Source: Bacteroidales bacterium UBA4230
Lineage (GTDB): Bacteria > Bacteroidota > Bacteroidia > Bacteroidales > UBA932
Direction: 5' to 3'
DNA length: 59,421 nucleotides
Assembly: GCA_002395605.1 (NCBI GenBank)
Contig: DGXO01000060.1
Coordinates: 1-59,421, forward strand
Position numbers and translations under genes: made by a program. The notes under the pieces are model-generated. The model had not been told where the DNA came from. It saw only the letters and a program-made list of their open reading frames with translations, and searched no databases. Below, piece after piece: positions 47,880 to 56,125 of this stretch (position 1 is its first letter; every line of letters begins with the position of its first letter).

Positions 47880-48904
47880 AACTCGACCTTCATTCCTGGC
47901 ATGTTGGTGCTGCCGTCCCAGTCGTGGGCAAGCCTACGGAGTATCTCCGTCACATAAGGATAGCGAGGGAACGGCTCCTCCGATAGCTCCCCAAGGCACC
48001 CAAGGACCGTTGGAATACAGTCCAGGAATATCTGTTTGCGCTCCACAAGGCCCCTGAAGCCGTATGCGGCCGTTTCCTGAAGGAGCCTCAGAAGCGTCAT
48101 CAGGCGGTATTCTTTGTAGAATTCCTTCTCATCTATGGGCCGATATTTCTCCAGCGCCTTGAGGTAAGTCTCCTCAAGTTGGCGCCTGAGCCCGGCGCTG
48201 AAATGAGTTCCGGCGTTCCATAGGAAAGACGCAAGGTCGTACTGGACAGGGCCCCTTCTACCGCCCTGGAAGTCTATGAAGCAAGGCTCTCCGTCCTTAA
48301 TCATTACATTCCTTGCCTGGAAATCACGGTAAAGGAAGGTGTCGCCTTCATAATTCACGGCATCTTCACGTATGCGGTCAAAGTCGTCCTGAAGGCGGAT
48401 TTCGTTAAAATCAATGCCCGTGAACTTGAGAAAATCGTACTTGAAATAATTGAGGTCGAAGCTCACCATGCGGTCGTTGAGTTCCCTGTCCGGGAAACAC
48501 ACGCTCCAGTCAAAGCCCTTCCCCACCTCAAACTGAACTGCCGGAAGAAGCTCCATGGTCTTGTGTAGCCAACCAATTTCCTGGGCGCTGAAACTGCCTT
48601 TTTCAATTGAAGGTTTCAAAAGGCCGAAAAGCTGCCCGTCCCCAAGGTCCTCCTGGAGGTAGCACATCTTGTCATCTGAAACGGCATACACTTCCGGTGC
48701 GTGCAGCCCCGCTTCACGGAACTTGGCGTCAAGGGCCAGGAAGGCGCGGTTTTCGGCCAGATTGGTTCCTTTGCATCCAATCACAATCCCGGCCTCTCCG
48801 CTGATTCTGTAGTATTTACGTGCACTTCCGGACAGCGGAAGAAGCTCCGCCCCTGCCGGCTCCACGCCAAAATGGCTTTGGTATAATTCAAGTAGTTTTT
48901 CCAT
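47876..48904 (-). CDS. Aminoglycoside-phosphotransferase-like sugar kinase, AmgK-like
   Basis: From ATG 48904 (MEKLLELYQSHFGVEPAGAEL) the protein has 342 residues. It has the APH/choline-kinase fold with catalytic loop FLYRDFQARNVMIKDGEPCFIDFQGGRRGP (split around residues 189-218). The context with a MurU-like gene suggests an anomeric MurNAc/GlcNAc kinase, part of peptidoglycan recycling. An upstream Met (48922) lies above the -7 box and is excluded. Only five bases lie between box and ATG. Confidence 0.85.
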   Translation of the reverse strand: MEKLLELYQSHFGVEPAGAELLPLSGSARKYYRISGEAGIVIGCKGTNLAENRAFLALDAKFREAGLHAPEVYAVSDDKMCYLQEDLGDGQLFGLLKPSIEKGSFSAQEIGWLHKTMELLPAVQFEVGKGFDWSVCFPDRELNDRMVSFDLNYFKYDFLKFTGIDFNEIRLQDDFDRIREDAVNYEGDTFLYRDFQARNVMIKDGEPCFIDFQGGRRGPVQYDLASFLWNAGTHFSAGLRRQLEETYLKALEKYRPIDEKEFYKEYRLMTLLRLLQETAAYGFRGLVERKQIFLDCIPTVLGCLGELSEEPFPRYPYVTEILRRLAHDWDGSTNMPGMKVEL

Positions 48905-48909
48905 ACACA

Positions 48910-48917
48910 CAAAGATA
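48910..48917 (-). promoter_or_regulatory. Promoter -7 box of the amgK-murU-like pair (TATCTTTG)
   Basis: Minus-strand TATCTTTG sits five bases before the start codon, implying a leaderless or almost leaderless message. Confidence 0.75.
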
Positions 48918-48948
48918 TGCATTTTTCTTCAAAAAGGCGCCCCCGGCA

Positions 48949-49080
48949 CAGGTCCTTTTATAAAACACTGTTATTCAGCAAGTTACAAAATAGCTCAATC
49001 CAAGGGTAGCAGTATTTCGGCACCCTTGGGAATCACTCGCACGCTATACTAATGATACTCAATCACTTACAAATACCAAC
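48949..49080. repeat. Symmetric intergenic repeat copy 7
   Basis: Centred at 49014/49015 on CCAAGGGT (49000-49007) / ACCCTTGG (49022-49029). The right arm read inward (TTTGTAAGTGATTGAGTATC) and the left arm (TAAAACACTGTTATTCAGC) resemble other copies, notably copy 3 left and copy 8 left. Outer arms are poorly conserved. It lies upstream of the AmgK-like gene and immediately left of the GC-rich repeat block. Confidence 0.6.
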
Positions 49081-49100
49081 GATCCAAGGGAACAGCATAA

Positions 49101-49379
49101 GCCAGGAGGGTTGTAGGGTGCCGGGGGGCTTGTGCACCCCCGCACAAGGGTAGGGGGAGGGGCCCAGAGACCGTGCCCCGCACGGGCGCATGGGAGGGGC
49201 CGGCATTGAAGGAGGCGGCATGGGCCAGGAGGGTTGTAGGGTGCCGGGGGGCTTGTGCACCCCCGCACAAGGGTAGGGGGAGGGGCCCAAAGACCGTGCC
49301 CCGCACGGGCGCATGGGAGGGGCCGGAGTGAAGCGAAGCGAAACGGAGTCCCCCCGGCACCCTACAAACCCTCCTGGCC
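49101..49379. repeat. GC-rich block: two 103-bp direct repeats plus a partial inverted copy
   Basis: Copy A (49101-49203) and copy B (49224-49326) are nearly identical 103-bp units at a 123-bp period. Each starts GCCAGGAGGGTTGTAGGG and ends GGGAGGGGCCGG, and contains the internal hairpins CTTGTGC/GCACAAG and CCGTGC/GCACGG. A 30-bp inverted copy of the unit's start (49350-49379) closes the block. GC content is far above the neighbourhood and the strand is G-rich. Open frames through it merely reflect the repeat. It is flanked on both sides by symmetric elements (copies 7 and 8). Confidence 0.9.
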
Positions 49380-49384
49380 AAAAT

Positions 49385-49507
49385 TCGGTTCCAGTTAAGT
49401 GATTGACACGCAGGTGTTTACGCGATTCTTTGGGAAAACCGGTAATCCCAAAGAACCTCGCAAACGCCTATAAATAAAGCAGTTAACCTCCACCCCGCCG
49501 GCATTAC
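49385..49507. repeat. Symmetric intergenic repeat copy 8, long form with damaged left arm
   Basis: Centred at 49440/49441 on TTTGGGAAAACCGGTAATCC (then CAAA), the same core as copy 5. The right half ends CTCCACCCCGCCGGCATTAC exactly 67 nt from the centre, as in copy 5. The left outer arm should read GTAATGCCGGCG but is replaced by the end of the GC-rich block. The intermediate left arm GTTAAGTGATTGACACGCAG fits the family motif. The rest of the 48,905-49,569 gap shows no gene. Confidence 0.8.
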
Positions 49508-49569
49508 GCCATGGGGAGGGAGCGCTATGGAGGGGGACGCTATGCGGAGGGAGGCTAAAGGGAAAGCGG

Positions 49570-50040
49570 TTAGATGGGATAGATAGAGGCACCCACAAAG
49601 TCAATGAGGGTCTGGGGAGCGATACAGAGCTGGAGACCGCGGACACCGGCGGAGACATAGATGGTGTCCCATAGCAGGGCGCTCTCATGGATGAAAGTGG
49701 GGAAAGGTTTTTTCATGCCGATGGGGCTGCAGCCACCGCGGATGTAGCCGGTGAGGGGAAGGAGCTCCTTCACGTGGATCATGGCGCAGCTCTTGTTGCC
49801 GGAGATGCGGGCGGCTACCTTGAGGTCTACTTCCATTGAGCCAGGAATGACGCAGACAAACAGTCCGTTACGGTCTCCGCGAAGGACCAGCGTCTTGAAA
49901 ACGCGGTCAAGGTCTTCTCCAAGCTGCTCGGCCACATGGGATGCCTCAAGATGGTCTTCATCTACCTTATACGGTACAAGCTCGTATGAAATTCCGGCTG
50001 CGTCCAGCAGCCTTGCCGCATTTGTTTTCTCTGCTTTCAT
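49570..50040 (-). CDS. ybaK: Cys-tRNA(Pro)/Cys-tRNA(Cys) deacylase YbaK
   Basis: YbaK hydrolyses mischarged Cys-tRNA(Pro). The 156-residue protein has the YbaK/EbsC fold with the lysine of KTLVLRGD (about 49-56), VAARISGNKSCAMI and GGCSPIGMKK (about 101-110), then a C-terminal SAGVRGLQLCIAPQTLI. The ATG at 50040 is four bases from a TAATTTTG promoter, so it is probably leaderless. Confidence 0.94.
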   Translation of the reverse strand: MKAEKTNAARLLDAAGISYELVPYKVDEDHLEASHVAEQLGEDLDRVFKTLVLRGDRNGLFVCVIPGSMEVDLKVAARISGNKSCAMIHVKELLPLTGYIRGGCSPIGMKKPFPTFIHESALLWDTIYVSAGVRGLQLCIAPQTLIDFVGASIYPI

Positions 50041-50044
50041 ACGG

Positions 50045-50072
50045 CAAAATTAAGAAAAAAGCGCTACCTTCG
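50045..50072. promoter_or_regulatory. Divergent promoters for ybaK (-) and recQ (+)
   Basis: Minus strand: TTTG, 20-bp spacer, TAATTTTG (50045-50052), four bases before the ybaK ATG. Plus strand: TACCTTCG (50065-50072), a TTCG variant box seven bases before the recQ ATG. Both genes would have very short or absent leaders. Confidence 0.7.
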
Positions 50073-50079
50073 CAAAATT

Positions 50080-51945
50080 ATGACGCCGAAGGATACGTTG
50101 CGCACATATTGGGGGTATGACTCATTCAGGCCGATGCAGGAGGAGATTATCTCCAATGCACTGGAAGGCCGTGACGTGCTTGCCATCCTCCCAACCGGCG
50201 GCGGCAAGAGCGTCTGCTTCCAGGTGCCCGCCCTCATGAAAGACGGCCTTGCAATTGTGGTCACTCCCCTCATCGCCCTTATGAAAGACCAGGTCCAGAA
50301 CCTCAAGGACCGCGGAATAAGGGCCATGGCAATCCACGCCGGCATGACTCGCCGGGAAGTGGACCTTGCCCTCAACAATGCCGCCTACGGAGACTACAAG
50401 TTCCTCTACCTTAGCCCGGAACGCCTCAAGACCCGCCTTTTCCAGTCTTACCTGGACGTACTCAATATCAACTACATAGTTGTTGACGAAGCCCACTGCA
50501 TATCCCAGTGGGGCTACGACTTCCGCCCGGATTATCTGGAGATAGGCCAGATAAGGAAACGAATCGACGCCCCGGTAATTGCGCTCACCGCCACCGCCAC
50601 TCCCCTTGTGGCGGAAGATATCATGGAAAGGCTCGCATTCAAGGAAAAACTTCTCCTGAAATCCGGCTTCCTTCGGCCAAACCTCAGCTACATAGTGAGG
50701 AAAACCCAGGACAAGGTCGGCCAAATCCGGAGCATCTGCGACGGCGTCCCCGGCACAGGCATAGTCTATGTCAGGAGCCGCCGGAAGGCCGAAGAAATGA
50801 GTGCCAGCCTTAGGAGCGCGGGGGTATCGGCCTCATTCTACCATGCAGGGCTGGGAGCGGTAACAAGGGCCACCCGCCAGGAAGAATGGAAAACCGGCAA
50901 AACACGCGTTATGGTGTGCACAAACGCCTTCGGCATGGGTATTGACAAGCCGGATGTCCGTTTTGTGGTGCACGCAGACCTCCCGGATTCCCCGGAGGCT
51001 TACTTTCAGGAAGCCGGCCGTGCGGGCCGTGACGGGAAGCCTTCCTACGCCGTCCTCCTTTGGAACGGCACGGACATTTCCCGGCTCAAGCAGATAGAGC
51101 AGGTGTCCTTCCCAAGCCTTGAGTACATAGAAGACATCTACCAAAAACTCCACATCTTCTATGAGATACCCTACGAGGCCGGAGAAGGCCGAATGCTGAA
51201 ATTCGACATCAGGGAGTTCTGCAAGAGGTTCGGCCTGCAGCAGGCGCCTGCCTGGTACGCCATAAAGTACATTGAACGTGAAGGCCACTGGTCCATGGCC
51301 GAAGACGCCGACATCCCCACCCGCGTCAAGATTGACATAGACCGTACGGCGCTTTATTCCACAGACCTCCCGGATCCGGAAATGCCTCATGTCCTGGAGG
51401 CCCTCATGCGCCTGTACACGGGCATCTTCTCATATCCCGTCTCCATTGACGAGGAAGCCGTGGCCGCAAAATCCGGGGTTACCGTTCCGGCACTCAGGCA
51501 GCTTCTGTACGGGCTTTCCATAAATCACGTGATACGCTATATCCCATCGGACCACGCCACCATCATAAGCCTTGCCCACGGCCGTCTCATGAAAGGGAAC
51601 GTGAAACTGAGCCCTGAGCGCTACAGGCTCCTGAGGAGCACCTTCCATGAGAGGACACAGACCATTACGGATTATGTGGAGGAAGAGGACGAGTGCCGCT
51701 CACAGTTCCTCCTCAGGTATTTCGGGGAAGACGGCAGCAGCCTCTGCGGCAAGTGCGACATATGCCGCGCCGGGGCCGCAAAGCCCAAAGACCTCCGGGA
51801 GAGGCTTCAGGAATGGATATCGAGACGGGACGGGAAATACACATTAAGGGATATCCGAAGTTCCTTCGGCACCGCCGAAGACAGTTATCTGGAAGTTCTC
51901 AGGGACATGATAGACAAAGGGGAGGTACCGGAATATGGCAAATAG
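50080..51945 (+). CDS. recQ: ATP-dependent DNA helicase RecQ
   Basis: RecQ is a 3'-5' helicase acting in recombination and replication restart. The 621-residue protein has motif 0 (FRPMQEEII), Walker A LPTGGGKSVCFQVPAL (about 46), the DEAH box (about 137), the aromatic loop HCISQWGYDFRPDYL, motif VI QEAGRAGRDGKP, and a zinc site ending in CGKCDIC (about 563). A recognisable HRDC domain is not evident; the last 45 residues form a short helical tail. It overlaps the MATE gene by 11 bases. Confidence 0.95.
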   Translation: MTPKDTLRTYWGYDSFRPMQEEIISNALEGRDVLAILPTGGGKSVCFQVPALMKDGLAIVVTPLIALMKDQVQNLKDRGIRAMAIHAGMTRREVDLALNNAAYGDYKFLYLSPERLKTRLFQSYLDVLNINYIVVDEAHCISQWGYDFRPDYLEIGQIRKRIDAPVIALTATATPLVAEDIMERLAFKEKLLLKSGFLRPNLSYIVRKTQDKVGQIRSICDGVPGTGIVYVRSRRKAEEMSASLRSAGVSASFYHAGLGAVTRATRQEEWKTGKTRVMVCTNAFGMGIDKPDVRFVVHADLPDSPEAYFQEAGRAGRDGKPSYAVLLWNGTDISRLKQIEQVSFPSLEYIEDIYQKLHIFYEIPYEAGEGRMLKFDIREFCKRFGLQQAPAWYAIKYIEREGHWSMAEDADIPTRVKIDIDRTALYSTDLPDPEMPHVLEALMRLYTGIFSYPVSIDEEAVAAKSGVTVPALRQLLYGLSINHVIRYIPSDHATIISLAHGRLMKGNVKLSPERYRLLRSTFHERTQTITDYVEEEDECRSQFLLRYFGEDGSSLCGKCDICRAGAAKPKDLRERLQEWISRRDGKYTLRDIRSSFGTAEDSYLEVLRDMIDKGEVPEYGK

Positions 51946-53302
51946 GAAAGACATACTCCTTGGAATACTCAGAAGCGGAGGGCAGCTCACCACAGGGCAG
52001 CAGATAAAACTGTGCCTTTCAATGAGCTATCCGGCCATCCTGGCCCAGATATCCTCCGTCATGATGCAGTACATAGACACCGCCATGGTGGGTCACCTTG
52101 GGCCGGCGGCCGGTGCGTCAATCGGCCTTGTATCCACCTGCCTTTGGCTTTTCGGAGGATTCGGGATGGCTGCCACCAGCGGTTTTTCCGTACAGGTTGC
52201 ACACTGCGTAGGGGCCAATGACCTTGGAAGCGCCCGCTCCGTTGTACGGCAGGGACTTGTGTGCGCCGTAGGGTTCAGCACCGTGCTTGCGCTCATAGGC
52301 ATAGCCCTGTCCCCCTTCCTTCCCGGCTGGCTTGGCGGCGGCCCGGACATCAACCAGGACGCCTCCAGCTACTTTTTCATAATGTCCCTGTTCATGCCGG
52401 CAATGGCGCTGGACTGGACCTGCGCCTACATGCTCCAGGCAAGCGGCAACATGAAGGTCCCAAGCATCCTGAGCATAGGCATGTGCGTCCTTGACGTAGT
52501 GTTCAACTACATCTTCATCTACGCCCTGGACATGGGTGTTGTGGGCGCGGCCATAGGCAGCGGACTGGCCGAACTTGTCACCGGCATACTCATGTTCTCC
52601 TTCCTGGCCTTCGGCTCCAAGGAACTTGGGCTCCGGAAGGAAAAAGGCAGCTACAGGCCCACCAGGGCGGTTGTTGGAAAGGCGCTGAACATCAGCGGCC
52701 CCATGGCACTCCAGAACGTCCTCATGAGGGGAGGTTATATTGCAGCAACCCTTATCGTGGCCCCGCTTGGTACCATCGCCATTGCCGCCAACTCCTTTGC
52801 AATCACCGCCGAAAGCCTGTGCTACATGCCCGGTGTGGGCATTGCCGATGCCGCCACGGCCCTTGTGGGCCAGTCAATAGGCGCAGGCCGAAAGCCCATG
52901 GCAAAGCGCTTTGCCTGGATAACCACCCTGATGGGCATGGGTATAATGGGCTTTCTGGCCATTCTAATGTGGATTTTCGCGCCGCAGATGATGGGAATAA
53001 TGTCTCCGGACGCCGCTGTCATAGACCTTGGTGCGCAGGTCCTGAGGATAGAGGCCTGGGCCGAACTTGGCTACGCCGCCTCCCTGGTGATATACGGCGC
53101 ATTTGTTGGCGCCGCGGACACCCGCATTCCAAGTTTCATGAACTTCGGCTCAATGTGGTTTGTAAGGATTATTCCGGCAATATTCATCACCCGCATATAC
53201 GGGCTTCCCGGATTCTGGATGTGCATGGCGGTGGAGCTTTGCTTCAGGGGGGCAATCTTCATGATCCGCCTTGCCCGCGGCACTTGGCTAAAGGACAAGT
53301 AG
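51935..53302 (+). CDS. MATE-family multidrug/metabolite exporter
   Basis: A 455-residue inner-membrane antiporter with twelve predicted helices. It shows the internal two-fold repeat of MatE domains: the first starts with LSMSYPAILAQISSVMMQYIDTAMVGHLG, the second after about residue 245 with ISGPMALQNVLMRGGY. The substrate is unknown. It starts within the end of recQ and ends overlapping the convergent MBL-fold gene by 15 bases. Confidence 0.93.
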   Translation: MANRKDILLGILRSGGQLTTGQQIKLCLSMSYPAILAQISSVMMQYIDTAMVGHLGPAAGASIGLVSTCLWLFGGFGMAATSGFSVQVAHCVGANDLGSARSVVRQGLVCAVGFSTVLALIGIALSPFLPGWLGGGPDINQDASSYFFIMSLFMPAMALDWTCAYMLQASGNMKVPSILSIGMCVLDVVFNYIFIYALDMGVVGAAIGSGLAELVTGILMFSFLAFGSKELGLRKEKGSYRPTRAVVGKALNISGPMALQNVLMRGGYIAATLIVAPLGTIAIAANSFAITAESLCYMPGVGIADAATALVGQSIGAGRKPMAKRFAWITTLMGMGIMGFLAILMWIFAPQMMGIMSPDAAVIDLGAQVLRIEAWAELGYAASLVIYGAFVGAADTRIPSFMNFGSMWFVRIIPAIFITRIYGLPGFWMCMAVELCFRGAIFMIRLARGTWLKDK

Positions 53303-54082
53303 CGGGGATGCCTCTCCCCTTCTGAGCACCCTCAGGGCAACACTCCCCTTCTCTATTCCAATGGATTCCAAGGCCGAAGCCGCGCTCTTGTAAGCCAGTT
53401 CCGGGGTGTTGTTGTTTCCGCTGAGGTGGCAAAGGAAGATATTCCTAAGGCCTTCATGCATGAAGTGACAAATTGCATCGGCACAGGCGTCGTTGGAAAG
53501 ATGGCCGATTCCCTGGCTTATGCGGTTTTTGAGCACCTGAGGGTAATTCCCACCCATGAGCATGTCAAGGTCGTAGTTGGATTCCACCACAACGGTACGG
53601 GCCTCGGATGCCCATCTCATGGACTCTCCCGTAACGTGCCCAAGGTCCGTCATGAGCACAAAAAGCTCTTCCTCACACCTAATCACATAGCCTACGCACT
53701 GCGTGGCGTCGTGGGGCACAACAAAGAAACGGACATCGAAATCGGCCGTTACCGGATTCCACACTCCGGGCTCCAGCACCTGGCGGCAAGGCCCCACCCA
53801 GTCACGTGTAAAAGGGTGATACGCAAGGGCTTCGTGAATCTTCTCCGTGGTCCAAACCGGCACGGTAAGCCTCTTGCAGAAAGAGCCCAGGGAGCGTATA
53901 TGGTCTCCGTGGTCGTGGGTTACAAGTATGGCCGAAATATTATCGTAGCTTAGTTTCAGCGCCTCCAGTTCCTTTTTCACGCGCCTTATGCCCACGCCGG
54001 CATCTATCATTATGCCTGAATTCGGCCCAAGGAGAAGGGAACAATTGCCGCAGCTGCCGCTGGAAAAGCTCACGAACTTCAT
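53288..54082 (-). CDS. MBL-fold metallo-hydrolase (YycJ/WalJ-like)
   Basis: A 264-residue zinc hydrolase. The motif THDHGDHIRSLG (about 56-67), then H in VVPHDATQCVGY and D in VLMTDLGHV, match the lactamase fold of the YycJ/RNase Z-like group. The GSCGNCSLL start is typical. Likely substrates are nucleic acids or phosphodiesters, but this is family inference. The ATG at 54082 overlaps the TPR gene stop (TGATG). Confidence 0.9.
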   Translation of the reverse strand: MKFVSFSSGSCGNCSLLLGPNSGIMIDAGVGIRRVKKELEALKLSYDNISAILVTHDHGDHIRSLGSFCKRLTVPVWTTEKIHEALAYHPFTRDWVGPCRQVLEPGVWNPVTADFDVRFFVVPHDATQCVGYVIRCEEELFVLMTDLGHVTGESMRWASEARTVVVESNYDLDMLMGGNYPQVLKNRISQGIGHLSNDACADAICHFMHEGLRNIFLCHLSGNNNTPELAYKSAASALESIGIEKGSVALRVLRRGEASPLLVL

Positions 54083-56067
54083 CACGGCCGCTCCTCCTTG
54101 TCACAGTAACGGGAAATTACGCCATAGGCGCCCTCAACGCCAAGTTCTCCGGCACGGGAAAGGTCTATGCAACCCTTCTCGCGGTCTTTGAGGTAAATGA
54201 GCACAAGCCCCCTGTTGAAGTAGGCGTCTCCCATCCAGGGGTATAGCTTGAGGGCTTTGTCGTAACTGGCTATGGCCTCCACAAATCGGGAGCTGAGGCA
54301 GTACAGGTTTCCAAGGTTGAACTGGATATACGGGACGGAAGGGAGAACCGCAGCGGCGGCCTCCATGTCCTGAAGGGCCTCGGAGTAGTCGTACTCACGG
54401 GTAATCTGCTCACGCACGCGGGCACGGGTGTTTCCTTTGTCGTCCATTGTAAGTGTCTGGACATTGGACTCGAAGGACGCTATGAACTGTATCATTTCGG
54501 CCCTGAGGGCGGCCCTGTTCATTAGGTAGAACGCCTTGTAATAGGCATCGTAGGGGCCCTTGGGCTCTGCCTCAACGGCATCCGTAAAATGCACAAGCGC
54601 CCTTGAGAACTGCTTTGCGTCCATGTCCTGGAGGCCTTTTTCAAAGGAACCGGACACTTCTTTTTGCCGGACATCCTCCGTTGCCGGAACGACCGCCGTA
54701 CCGGAAGTGACCTCTGCGGGCACTTCCAAAGAAGCCATGAAGGTGTCCAGGAGCTTGTTCTCATAGCGGTGCTCAAGGATATTGTTTCCGGCGCCGGAGG
54801 CCCCAGCTATAACAAAGCGGTAGAGAGGCTTAAGGTTTATGTCAACGTCCCTGTGCCGAAGCATCTCGTCCTCGAAGCCGCCGCTGCGCGCAAAGTCTGC
54901 GTCCAGGGCAAGAAGGGAGGAGTATTTCTTGGTGGTGTCGGAGAAATCGGCCCCGGAAGAAGTGGCTTTTTCATATTCGGCCACCTTCCTGCGGGCGGTA
55001 CGATAGTCTTCCCGGGATGCGCGCGTCATTCCCATCTGGAGTTCTACGTAGGCCCTGTTCATATAGGCCTTGGCAAAGTCCGGGTACAGCTCAATGGCCT
55101 TGTTGTAGTCTGCAAGGGCGTCGTCCCAGCGCTCCATTTCCAGGAAATAGCCTGCCCTGTTGAAGTACGCGAGGACATTTCCGGGGTTTATGGCTATAAC
55201 CCTGTCCATGTCGGATAAGGCGGCCTCGTAATCCCCCACCTGGGCGCTCAGGAGGCTACGGTTGTAAAGGGTGAGGGCGTTGCCGGGCTCATATTTCAGC
55301 ACGGTATTGAGATCCTGCATGGCATCCCTGAGGTTTCCGGATTCGGCATTCACAAGCGCCCTTTGGAAATGCGCCAGGGTGAGCGTAGAATCAAGGTCTA
55401 TGGCCTTGTTGAAGTCTGCGAGCGCGGCATCGTACTGCTTCCTGGAAGCCTCCAGGCCGCCGCGGCGGATGTAGCCCTCGGGTTCAAAGCGGTCTATCTT
55501 GATGGCGTGGTTGTAGTCTTCCAGGGCCTTTGTGGTGTCTCCGAGGAAAAGGTAGGAGGCACCGCGGTTAAGGTAGGAAGCGGGGTCCTTGGGCTCTTTC
55601 CTTATATACTTGTCAAAGTCTTTTACGGCGCTCTGGAACTGGCGGCTCAGGAAGTAGGTGACGCCCCTTGTGAAGTACAGGCCGTGAGACCCGGGCCGAA
55701 GCGAAATGGCCTTCTCAAGGTCCTGGAGGGCTGCATCGTAATCTCCGGAGCGGCTTTCCGTGATGGCGCGGTAATGGTAGCCGGAAGTGAAAACGGGGTT
55801 CAGGCGCACCGCCGTGGAGAAATCGGCCTTAGCGCCACGGATGTCCCCAAGGTTATACTTGGCTATTCCCCTGTAGAAGAAGGTCCAGTAATCCGTGGAG
55901 TCCAGCTGTGCAAGGATGTTGAAATTGGCTACGGCCTCTGAAAGGCGGCCGTCCTGGAGGGCGGTACGGCCACGGAAAGAGAATACGTCTTTGTCCCACT
56001 GGGCACGGGAATTGATACCGATACTCAGCAGCAGGCACACAAAAAGTATTTTCAGAGGCTTTGACAT
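54082..56067 (-). CDS. Exported TPR-repeat protein
   Basis: From ATG 56067 (MSKPLKILFVCLLLSIGINSRA) the protein has 661 residues: a signal peptide then about ten consecutive TPR units (residues about 30-380). An insert of about 180 residues rich in charged residues follows, and two or three more TPR units lie at the C-terminus (about 560-660). TPR arrays of this size act as protein-protein scaffolds in the periplasm. Function is unknown. Upstream in-frame codons include the promoter and are excluded. Confidence 0.9.
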   Translation of the reverse strand: MSKPLKILFVCLLLSIGINSRAQWDKDVFSFRGRTALQDGRLSEAVANFNILAQLDSTDYWTFFYRGIAKYNLGDIRGAKADFSTAVRLNPVFTSGYHYRAITESRSGDYDAALQDLEKAISLRPGSHGLYFTRGVTYFLSRQFQSAVKDFDKYIRKEPKDPASYLNRGASYLFLGDTTKALEDYNHAIKIDRFEPEGYIRRGGLEASRKQYDAALADFNKAIDLDSTLTLAHFQRALVNAESGNLRDAMQDLNTVLKYEPGNALTLYNRSLLSAQVGDYEAALSDMDRVIAINPGNVLAYFNRAGYFLEMERWDDALADYNKAIELYPDFAKAYMNRAYVELQMGMTRASREDYRTARRKVAEYEKATSSGADFSDTTKKYSSLLALDADFARSGGFEDEMLRHRDVDINLKPLYRFVIAGASGAGNNILEHRYENKLLDTFMASLEVPAEVTSGTAVVPATEDVRQKEVSGSFEKGLQDMDAKQFSRALVHFTDAVEAEPKGPYDAYYKAFYLMNRAALRAEMIQFIASFESNVQTLTMDDKGNTRARVREQITREYDYSEALQDMEAAAAVLPSVPYIQFNLGNLYCLSSRFVEAIASYDKALKLYPWMGDAYFNRGLVLIYLKDREKGCIDLSRAGELGVEGAYGVISRYCDKEERP

Positions 56068-56099
56068 CAAAAAAATTTCCTTTTCCGGCTTGAAATAGC

Positions 56100-56125
56100 T
56101 AATTTCGCACCAAATGACAAAGTTA
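56100..56125. promoter_or_regulatory. Divergent promoters for M28 peptidase (+) and TPR protein (-)
   Basis: Plus-strand TAATTTCG (56100-56107), a TTCG variant, is six bases from the peptidase ATG. Minus-strand TAACTTTG (56118-56125) lies inside the peptidase's first codons and serves the TPR gene, with a leader of about 45 nt. Confidence 0.65.

Noticed and set aside
49101..49326. CRISPR array
   Set aside because: Only two units, 103 bp long with a 20-bp spacer. There are no cas genes, and the unit is longer than any CRISPR repeat.
49059..49381. Open frames of 69-104 codons in the GC-rich block encoding repeated Pro/Gly-rich peptides
   Set aside because: They only restate the DNA direct repeat in three frames, lack a promoter, and have no family resemblance.
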